Origin: Marinobacterium iners
GTDB lineage: Bacteria; Pseudomonadota; Gammaproteobacteria; Pseudomonadales; Balneatricaceae
Direction: 5' to 3'
NCBI RefSeq assembly: GCF_017310015.1
Contig: NZ_CP022297.1
Coordinates: 2,666,001-2,730,000 of the forward strand
DNA length: 64,000 nt
Position 1 is the first letter of the stretch. Every line of letters begins with the position of its first letter. Below, one piece after another: positions 54,862 to 62,544 of this stretch. The notes beneath the pieces were generated by a model. It was not told the origin of the DNA, did no database searches, and saw only the letters and a list, made by a program, of their open reading frames with translations. A program made the translations under genes and the position numbers.

Positions 54862-56268
54862 TTAGTGGTTATGGGGGTCAAAGCCGCCCTTGGCGATCTG
54901 AGAGGCAACAAAGAAAGCGCCCTGAGTGACGATGCGAGCCCCCGGACCGACACCGCTAATTTCACGTAGCGGCCCGAGCGCTCGACCCAGCTTCACCTCC
55001 ACTGGCTGGAATTCGCCAGGATGGTCTTCCACGAATACCGTCCAATCTCCGTCTGCGCCGCGCATCAGTGCGGTTTCGGGTACCGCCAGCACGGGTCTTT
55101 TAGTCTGGAATCGGAAATACACCTCGGCGAACTGGCCGGGGTGCAGGCGGTGTTCCGGGTTATTGACCAACAGGCGCACGGTACGGGTACGGGTGATGGG
55201 GTCAATGGTGTGCGCCTCCTGAGTGACCTTGGCGTTTACACGGACATCCCCAGCCACCACTTCCGCTCTTGTTCCCGCGCCCAGCGTCAGGGAGAGATCG
55301 GCGGGCAGGTGGGCCTCCACCCAGAGTTGCTTTTCATCGGCCAACGCAATCAAGGGCGCGCCCGCCTCGATGCGCTGCCCCTGCTCGAAATCATCGCTGA
55401 GCACCGCGCCGTCAATCTCGGCATGCAGGATATACTCCCCTAATGCAACAGATTGCTGAGGAGCGACCAACGCTTGCAAGTCCGAGGCCGAAAGGCCGTA
55501 GGCCAGCAGCGTCGCCCGGGCTGCCTCCAGGCTGGTTTTGGCCGTGATGTAACGCTGTTCACCCACGGTTTTGCGCCCAAGTTCCTCTACTCTTTGCCAT
55601 TCAGGCCAGGCCGTGCGGTAATTGGCTTGTGCCTGCGCCACGGCTTCACTGAACAGAGTAACCAGCGGCTGACCCTGTTCGACGTGATCGCCGAGGGCGA
55701 CATGGCGGCGCAGCACCACGGAAGGCACCCGGGGCGATACTCGGTAACTGGTGTAACCGTTGGAAAGGATCTCCCCCGGTGCGTAAAGCTGATAATCGAC
55801 CTTTCTGGGAGTCAGTGGGTTGATCTGAATATCGGCCAGGGTCATTTGCGCCGGGTTCAGTGACGCAGAAGCAGCTTCTTGGTGACCTCCATGCCCACCA
55901 TGATCACCGTGGTCACCGCCCTCGCTATGCTCTTCATGTCCGTGTTCTGAGCCGGAGTTGTGCTCGTCGTGGGCGCTGTGTTCATCATGATTTTCGTCGC
56001 CATGATCATCGTGCGCATCCTTGTGATCACTATTGACGTCCTCGCCGTGTTCCGCGTGGCCGTGCTCGGTGTCAGGCTTATGGTCATCATGCTCTTCATG
56101 GTTTTCCTCACGATGATCGTCATGATTATCCTGTTCGCTATGGGGTGCCGCCGTTATCGCTTTTTCCTGCCCATGCTCACGTGCATGCTCAGACTCAGAT
56201 TCTTTGGCGTGGCTGGCGGTTGCGGTCGCAAGACCCGCCACCAAGATGGCTACCAGTGTTTTATTCAT
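54862..56268 (-). CDS. czcB: Membrane fusion protein, CzcB-type, with long histidine-rich leader
   Basis: 468 residues. The second ATG is chosen because AGGA stands 9 bases before it and only 1 base before the first. Signal peptide (~20 residues), then about 115 residues composed mainly of His, Asp, Glu and Gly with about 26 histidines. The HlyD/CzcB core follows: barrel-sandwich region GYTSYRVSPRVPSVVLRRHV, coiled coil around QANYRTAWPEWQRVEELG, and beta-barrel ending in VRLLVNNPEHRLHPGQF. It links CzcA to CzcC in the periplasm. The His-rich leader should bind many metal ions. Confidence 0.92.
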   Translation of the reverse strand: MNKTLVAILVAGLATATASHAKESESEHAREHGQEKAITAAPHSEQDNHDDHREENHEEHDDHKPDTEHGHAEHGEDVNSDHKDAHDDHGDENHDEHSAHDEHNSGSEHGHEEHSEGGDHGDHGGHGGHQEAASASLNPAQMTLADIQINPLTPRKVDYQLYAPGEILSNGYTSYRVSPRVPSVVLRRHVALGDHVEQGQPLVTLFSEAVAQAQANYRTAWPEWQRVEELGRKTVGEQRYITAKTSLEAARATLLAYGLSASDLQALVAPQQSVALGEYILHAEIDGAVLSDDFEQGQRIEAGAPLIALADEKQLWVEAHLPADLSLTLGAGTRAEVVAGDVRVNAKVTQEAHTIDPITRTRTVRLLVNNPEHRLHPGQFAEVYFRFQTKRPVLAVPETALMRGADGDWTVFVEDHPGEFQPVEVKLGRALGPLREISGVGPGARIVTQGAFFVASQIAKGGFDPHNH

Positions 56269-56283
56269 GTTTATCATTCCTGT

Positions 56284-57522
56284 TTAATTCGTTGACGCGG
56301 TCGATGACTTTATTGCGTTGATCAGGTGGCCCGATTGCTGAAGTGCTTCGGTGAGCGCAAGCCGTGTCTGCTTTTCCAGCTCAATGCCTGCCAGCAGGCT
56401 TTCGGTGCGTTGATTCAAGGCCAGCAGATAATTAGTGGTGGACAGATCACCCGTGCGCCATTGCCGTTTCAGCAGTTCGGCGCTGTTCTCGACCCGACCC
56501 TGAACAACCTCTTGCCAGCGGCGATATTGCTGTTCAAAGCGCTGCCAGGTGGCCTGTGCAGCCTGCCAGTCAAAGCGCTGCTTGCGGTAGATAGCCTGAA
56601 AACGAGCCTCGGCCTCCAGCGCTATGCGTTCGGTGGCGCGAGTTTCTGCACTGAAGTTGTTGCGGACATTCAACGGGATGGAGAAGGTCAGCCCGACAAC
56701 GCTCTCTCCACCATCACGACCGGAATTGACGCCAAAGGTGGGCTCCGCCTTGGCGGTACGCCGTGTCACTTCAGCTTCCTCCTTCAGCGACTGCCAGCGG
56801 GCGTGGGCGCTGGCTACGGCCGGGTGTTGCAGTAACTCCTGATCCGAGGTCAAGTCTGGCTGGGAGGGCCAGAAATCATCAGGAATGCCGCCTCGCGTGG
56901 GCGCCCATGCGGGCAGCAGCTCGCGAACCCGGATTTCGGCTTTCTGTATCGCGGCTTCGGCCTCGGCAACCTGAGCCAGCTGCTGTGACAGGGACAGAAA
57001 GGTGAGTTCGGCATCGATGCTGCCCAGATCACCTGCCTGCTGGCGCTTATCCACCTGTTCGAGCAAGGCGTTAAGTTGCTGCTGTTGCGCTTGGGCAATG
57101 GCGGCGGCGCGGTTGGCGGCATGCCACTCCACCAGTGCGGCAAGCGCCTCGGCGGTTTTGTCCAACACTTGTTGCTGGTACAGCGCTTCGGCGGCGCTTC
57201 GCATAAAGCCCGCCTGCTGCCGTCTTGCACCCCGTCTGTCCCACCAGTCGATGGTCTGCTGAACGCCGACCCGGTAGTTGTCTTCCTCTCCATTACGCTC
57301 CAAATCGGTGGACAGCTCCGGGTTGTAAAGCGGCTGCTCCAGCGCATCGGCGCTGGCGTTGGAGCCCAGCAATTGCTCGCGGGCGGCAAGCACCTCGGGG
57401 TGTTGTTGTATCTGGGAGGCGAGCCAGGCGCTCCAACTCGATGTCTCTGCGTAAGCAAACATGGGCAGAAAAAGCACGCACGCGCCCAGCAAGGCCCGTC
57501 TGGGCCAGTCAAATCGTCTCAT
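56284..57522 (-). CDS. czcC: Outer-membrane efflux protein, CzcC-type (TolC family)
   Basis: 412 residues with a signal peptide (ends MFAYA) and two OEP repeats rich in long Gln/Ala helices. LNVRNNFSAE after GLTFSIP and RQWRTGDLSTTNYLLALNQR are typical CzcC segments. It forms the outer-membrane channel of the tripartite efflux system. It lies immediately upstream of czcB (15 bp). Confidence 0.9.
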   Translation of the reverse strand: MRRFDWPRRALLGACVLFLPMFAYAETSSWSAWLASQIQQHPEVLAAREQLLGSNASADALEQPLYNPELSTDLERNGEEDNYRVGVQQTIDWWDRRGARRQQAGFMRSAAEALYQQQVLDKTAEALAALVEWHAANRAAAIAQAQQQQLNALLEQVDKRQQAGDLGSIDAELTFLSLSQQLAQVAEAEAAIQKAEIRVRELLPAWAPTRGGIPDDFWPSQPDLTSDQELLQHPAVASAHARWQSLKEEAEVTRRTAKAEPTFGVNSGRDGGESVVGLTFSIPLNVRNNFSAETRATERIALEAEARFQAIYRKQRFDWQAAQATWQRFEQQYRRWQEVVQGRVENSAELLKRQWRTGDLSTTNYLLALNQRTESLLAGIELEKQTRLALTEALQQSGHLINAIKSSTASTN

Positions 57523-57539
57523 ATTGATGCTCCTGAAAT

Positions 57540-57956
57540 TCAGCGTGCGACGGTTTGGTCGTGCACCGGATTTTGCCGTTGTTGGGGTTCATCCCGGTGA
57601 AAGGCGACCTTTATTACGGTATCACCAGGCAAGGCGGGGAGCTTTGCAGAAAAACGCACGCCGCCCTTGCGTGATGCGCGTCTGGTGAGAAGGCGCGGTG
57701 AGTAATCAGTGGTTGTTTCCGCAATCAATTCGTTATCAGCAGACCAGGCTGCGATGTCTACATGGCCTCGGGGAAGGCCGTAGCGCAGGTGAGCATCCAT
57801 CCGTCCGAAGACGGTCAGCTCCGCGGCGGTATGGTTCACGGTCACCTGGCGGAAATGCCAGCGTTGGTTGTCGGTATTGACGACTTCAATTTCAGGCAAG
57901 CTGTTTTCGGCCTGAGCGGAATTGACAAGCGCGAGCCCAATAGCGATCTGTTTCAT
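57540..57956 (-). CDS. Exported protein of unknown function in the metal operon
   Basis: 138 residues. A short signal-like start (MKQIAIGLALVNSAQA) is followed by a beta-rich domain with no recognised motif (EIEVVNTDNQRWHFRQVTVN, GHVDIAAWSADNELI, FSAKLPALPGDTVIKVAFH). It lies between the CzcI-like and czcC genes, so it is probably a periplasmic accessory of the pump. Function not assigned. Confidence 0.7.
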   Translation of the reverse strand: MKQIAIGLALVNSAQAENSLPEIEVVNTDNQRWHFRQVTVNHTAAELTVFGRMDAHLRYGLPRGHVDIAAWSADNELIAETTTDYSPRLLTRRASRKGGVRFSAKLPALPGDTVIKVAFHRDEPQQRQNPVHDQTVAR

Positions 57957-58037
57957 GATGTTTCACCCTAAAATAAATACCAATTGTTCGCTGTAACCCA
58001 AGGCTACAGAGGCTGATGACGTGCTGTTGAGGCGCGA

Positions 58038-58406
58038 TCAGGCGATTGGAGGGCGAAACAGAGAGGGGGGAATACCAGAGGTGAGGTTGGCCTGATAGTC
58101 GGCTTGTCCGTTTTCTGAGAATAAATCGGCTAAGTGTGAAGTGGCTCCGATCAGAACGACAGAGCCGTGGCCATGACAATGGCAGCAATGGTGGCAGTCA
58201 TATACAGACTGTCCGGGCTGATCGGGTGTCTGCTTGGCGAGCAGATTGTCGTTGTGGGTATCAGTGGCAGTGGATTGATGCGAATGGTCGAATTCCAGGT
58301 GCTCCGTCCCGGATTGATGAAGCTGGTGAACGTCCGCCATGGCAGCCACAGATTGCAGGGCAATCAGTAAGGCCAGTAGACAAGTTAAGTAATGGCGGAT
58401 GTTCAT
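58038..58406 (-). CDS. CzcI-like periplasmic His/Cys-rich metal-binding protein
   Basis: 122 residues. Signal peptide (ends SVAAMA), a His-rich stretch (VHQLHQSGTEHLEFDHSHQS) and a dense Cys/His cluster YDCHHCCHCHGHGS near residue 73 form evident metal ligands. Size, first position in the czc operon and the C-terminal PPSLFRPPIA tail agree with CzcI/CopL-type proteins that tune or sense periplasmic metal. It is the first gene of the operon; the 58,407-58,627 upstream gap is AT-rich and should hold the promoter, but no cognate metal regulator gene is present in the window. Confidence 0.65.
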   Translation of the reverse strand: MNIRHYLTCLLALLIALQSVAAMADVHQLHQSGTEHLEFDHSHQSTATDTHNDNLLAKQTPDQPGQSVYDCHHCCHCHGHGSVVLIGATSHLADLFSENGQADYQANLTSGIPPSLFRPPIA

Positions 58407-58627
58407 GTGGAATGTGGAGCCCTTATGCTGTCAGGTTCAAAACACTAGCTGCTAAAGACTATCATATTATAGAAAAGTTTCTTCAGTCTTTTCCGAGTAG
58501 ACCGTTCTACAGCGTGCATTAATCACCACAGCAGCTTCTCCTGCATTTAGGTGGGAGCTGAAGCAGAGGGTCTCGACATTAACGGTTGCCGCATTAGACA
58601 GTATCCAATTGTATACAACGCAAACCA

Positions 58628-58990
58628 TCATGCCACCAGGTTCAAGTGGGCATCGATGACATCCCAAGGGGCCTGCAAGGCGCCGGTTTCCGTCCGCTTC
58701 AACAAACCCGCTTCCTCCAGGGCGCGGGTATCGGCATGAACATTCTTGTAGTCACGCGCCAATGTGGTTGCCAGCGCCCGTACACTCATCGGGCCCTGTT
58801 GGCGGAGCGTCCTCAGCACCTCCAGACGTCGAGGGGTGATCACCGCCAGAAGCATGGAGAGGTCTTCGAAATTCAAGTGAACCTCTGTATCGATTTTCTC
58901 GCCGCGTTCTGCCCGTTGCCAGGCATCCACAAAGCGATCAAACCCTTTGTCAGGATTTTCAGTGCCAATATGGATATGCTGTTTAGTCAT
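58628..58990 (-). CDS. HTH DNA-binding protein, probable antitoxin
   Basis: 120 residues from MTKQHIHIGTENPD. The winged HTH is in LLAVITPRRLEVLRTLRQQG, then MSVRALATTLARDYKNVHAD and ALEEAGLLKRTE. This HVO_A0114-like regulator type is commonly the second gene of a pair with DUF6516 proteins. Its start overlaps the upstream gene's end by 8 bp, typical of toxin-antitoxin operons. Confidence 0.75.
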   Translation of the reverse strand: MTKQHIHIGTENPDKGFDRFVDAWQRAERGEKIDTEVHLNFEDLSMLLAVITPRRLEVLRTLRQQGPMSVRALATTLARDYKNVHADTRALEEAGLLKRTETGALQAPWDVIDAHLNLVA

Positions 58991-59291
58991 GTTGTTCACC
59001 TCGCAGTCGTTCGATGTCGGCTTTAAAGTCGGCGATAAGTTGTTGTACGGAGATCCAGGTGTAATTCTCTTCGTGCTCTTGTCCTCCAGTGTCTCCGTAA
59101 TGCCGGTGATCCCCTTTGCCGCGCTCATTGTCATAGCGGACCAGGCAGTGGCCGGACTGGCCGTAATAGAGCCGGTATTTCAACCCATGTGGTCGCTCCG
59201 CGTCGGGAGCCGGTAGTCGCCAGATCACCATTTCGCGGATGGCGCCGTCCCGGTAGACGTACTTGTCCCTGAAGAGTAATTCTGCTTTCAT
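58983..59291 (-). CDS. DUF6516 (TumE-like) protein, probable toxin
   Basis: 102 residues from MKAELLFRDKYVYRDGAIREM; the frame is open a little further upstream. VIWRLPAPDAERPHGLKYRLYYG, then CLVRYDNERGKGDHRHYGD is characteristic of DUF6516, which pairs with small HTH proteins and is listed as the toxin TumE family (recalled, moderate certainty). It precedes and overlaps the HTH gene. It sits against tnpA, a place where Tn3-family elements often carry addiction modules. Confidence 0.7.
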   Translation of the reverse strand: MKAELLFRDKYVYRDGAIREMVIWRLPAPDAERPHGLKYRLYYGQSGHCLVRYDNERGKGDHRHYGDTGGQEHEENYTWISVQQLIADFKADIERLRGEQHD

Positions 59292-59387
59292 ATGGCTAAT
59301 GATACCATATGGCGTATATGCGTGATAGTGGTGTATAGTATCGAATTCTGTGGAATGCAACCGACGTTATAAAAATCTAGAATAATC

Positions 59388-61728
59388 ATGACCGCCTTAC
59401 ATGAAACCGCTTATCCGCGGTTAAAGTCTCAGCCGACACCTGAGGATCTGGTTACCGTCTATACGCCGAACCAGGAAGAGCTTGAGCTGGTTCGATCCCA
59501 GACTCGCCAGCCTACCGCTCGCTTGGGATTCATGGTGTTACTAAAGACCTTTCAGCGTCTGGGCTATTTTGTTCCCATTGCTGAAGTGCCGGAGGCAATA
59601 CTGAACCATCTGATGACGTGCCTGGAACTCAAAAGTCAGGCCGCTCCTCTGGAAAATTACGATACTTCCGGCACTCGTCAGCGGCATCTCAAGTCGATCC
59701 GAGACTTCCTGGGTATTACCCCGGTTAGCGACACCACTCTTGAGTTTCTCAAGTCTGCTTTGCGTGAGGCGGCCACCACCAAAGACGAGATCCCGGATAT
59801 CATCAACGTGGGCCTGGAGTCGATGGCAAAGGCCCGGTACGAACTGCCAGCATTTGGTACCTTCGTGCGTGAGGCAAAAGCAGCGAGAGCACAGGTCAAT
59901 CGTGAGTTGTTCGAGGCTGTATACCATGACCTGTCTGAAAGCGCCAAAACCCGTATTCAAGAGGTTCTGACGCCCACTACGAAAACGAGCCAATCCAAGA
60001 GCCTTTGGGACCTCATCAAGCAGGAGCCACGAAAGCCGACGGTCAGCAACGTGAAAGAGTTTGTAGACCACCTCCGCTGGTTGAGAACCTTTGACGATTG
60101 TCTGCCGAAAGACCTGATGCTACCCGCGCCCAAGCTCAAGCGCTTTGTCATTGAAGCTAGAGCCCTCAACGTCGCCAACATGAATGAGTTGGCCGAGCAT
60201 AAGCGCTATGCCTTGGCGGCACTTTTCATTCGCGCCCAGACAGGAAAAGCCTCTGATGACATTGCCGACATTTTTATCCGTATCGTCCAGAATCTGATCA
60301 ATCACGCCAATGAAGCCCTTAAACAGCATCAGCTCTCACAAACTCAGCAGGTTGACGCTCTAATCGCGGCATTACGGGATGTTATCCAGGCGTATCAGAT
60401 TCCCGGTACCGAGATAGAGCGCCTCGACGCGATTGCCCAGGCATTTCAGGGAGAACCCGACGAACTTAAAAAGCGCTGTGACGAGCAGTTGGCCTATGCC
60501 AACAATAATTATCTGCCCTTTATGCTGTCACTCTACCGGAGCAAGCGGGCTCTGTTGTTCGATTGCGTTGCCCACATGGATTTACAATCGACGACTCAGG
60601 ATCAATCGACGCTCGATGCTCTGGCCTTAATCATGGGGCATCGTCGTAGTCGTAAGCCGACTCTGGATGCCGTGAATGCCAAGGGCGAGCCGCTTGATCT
60701 GTCGTGGATACCCGATAAATGGTTAAAACTGGTCACTGGAAAAACGACCCGCAACAGAAACAACACGGAAGTGCATCGAAAATATTTCGAACTCTGCTTG
60801 TTAACAACGCTGGCCCAGGAGTTGAAGTCTGGCGACGTGGTGATCATGGGCAGTGATAAATATGGCGATTTTAGAGACCAGTTGGTGAGCTGGGAGGAGT
60901 ATCACGAACAGATCGCCGAGTACGGTGAACTGGCCGGCATCATTACCGACCCCAAAGCGCTTATTGCCGAACTTAAACGTTGGTTGAGAAAGTCATCGAA
61001 TGAAACCGATAAAAAATTTCCGGGCAATGATCAGGTCAGAATTGAAAAAGGTGAGTTGGTCATTCAGCGCGTTAAACGCAAACCCATTCCCGCCGCACTG
61101 GAAAGAATCAATCGTGCATTGGATGACCGGCTGTCGGAAACCAGCATCCTCGACGTATTAATTGATATGGAAAAATGGCTGGGATTAAGCAAGGGTTTCA
61201 AGCCATTATCGGGGCATGAAACCAAACTCACCGATCATCAGCGTCGCTTTATCGTTACCTTATTTTGTTTCGGCTGCAACCTGGGGCCCACACAAACCTC
61301 CCGTTCCATTGAGGGCATTAACCGTCGCCAGATTGCGTGGTTGAACCTGCGTCATTCGACAGAGGAGAAGATCGATGAGGCCATTACCAAGGTCATCAAT
61401 GCCTACAATCGATTCTCCCTACCGAAGATTTGGGGTACCGGCAAGACGGCGTCAGCCGACGGCACCAAATGGGATCTTTACGAGCAAAATCTTTTGAGTG
61501 AACACCATTTGCGGTATTTGGGTACCGGTGGCCTCGGCTACTATCATTTGTCTGATACCTATATTGCGTTATTCAGCCACTTCATTCCCTGTGGTGTTTA
61601 TGAGGCCGTGTATATCCTCGATGGATTATTGAAAAATCAGTCAGACATTCAGCCCGATACCATACATGGAGATACCCAATCCCAGAGTGAAGCGGTGTTC
61701 GGGCTCGCTTACCTGCTGGGCATCAAGC
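59388..61728 (+). pseudogene. tnpA: Tn3-family transposase gene tnpA, interrupted by IS66 copy C
   Basis: 780 codons remain of the roughly 1000 expected. The N-terminal part has the Tn3 DUF4158 region, and the catalytic domain has Asp691 (TASADGTKWDLY) and Asp762 (TIHGDTQSQ). The gene is cut after LAYLLGIK at 61728/61729, before the catalytic Glu and the C-terminal ~200 residues. The downstream part lies beyond the window. The interruption should abolish transposition of the metal-resistance element unless transposase is supplied from elsewhere. Confidence 0.93.
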
Positions 61729-61812
61729 GTAAGCGCCAGAGAATCAGCACCTTTTTTCCAGCCACTGACCGCCGCACACTGATTCCATCGTCACCTACGC
61801 GAGGAATCCACC

Positions 61813-62130
61813 ATGAACTCAGCCGAGCGCACTTGCCACTGGCAACAGCACATTGAACACTGGCGTGATACCGGGCTATCCGGCGCTGTTTTCTGCAAAC
61901 AGCAATCACTGTCCTATCACCAGTTTGTTTATTGGCGCCGCAAGCTCGAAGGTACAGATGATGCGACCGATACCGAGCGTTCACCAACATCTGGCTTTGC
62001 TCGCGTCACCCAGGTGGCCGCTTCACCGGTGTCGAGTGATCTGACCCTGAGGCTTCCGGGTGGCATGGCCATTACAGGGCTGCATGCCGGTAATGTCGAT
62101 CTGCTCGGTGCGATCCTGAGGCAGCTCTGA
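61813..62130 (+). CDS. tnpA: IS66 accessory protein TnpA (copy C)
   Basis: 105 residues, the same protein as in copy A. First gene of the IS66 operon of copy C. Confidence 0.93.
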   Translation: MNSAERTCHWQQHIEHWRDTGLSGAVFCKQQSLSYHQFVYWRRKLEGTDDATDTERSPTSGFARVTQVAASPVSSDLTLRLPGGMAITGLHAGNVDLLGAILRQL

Positions 62131-62498
62131 TGAAGCCACGGTATCTTCGTCCCTCTCGGTCAATGCCGGAGATATATCTGTACCGTGAGCCCATTGATTT
62201 TCGCAAGCAGGCCAATGGTCTGGCGGTGCTGGTTGAGCAGGAGCTGGGACATAGCCCCTTTACCGGTGCATTGTATGCCTTCACCAACCGGCAGCGTAAC
62301 AAGATCAAGTGCCTGATGTGGGAAGACAACGGTTTTATCCTCTATTACAAGGCGCTGGCCGAAGAGAAATTCAAGTGGCCCAGCCCGGCTGATGAGCTCA
62401 TGCCGTTGACCGGCGAACAGATCAACTGGTTGCTCGATGGTTATGACATCAGCCTGCTGCAAGGCCATAAAACCGTGCATTATGAGGCTGTTGGATAG
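62130..62498 (+). CDS. tnpB: IS66 accessory protein TnpB (copy C)
   Basis: 122 residues, the same protein as in copy A, overlapping tnpA by one base. Confidence 0.95.
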   Translation: MKPRYLRPSRSMPEIYLYREPIDFRKQANGLAVLVEQELGHSPFTGALYAFTNRQRNKIKCLMWEDNGFILYYKALAEEKFKWPSPADELMPLTGEQINWLLDGYDISLLQGHKTVHYEAVG

Positions 62499-62544
62499 CG
62501 GGTTTTGGGTGCTTCAACTGGCTGTTTTTGATATAATTTTGCCC

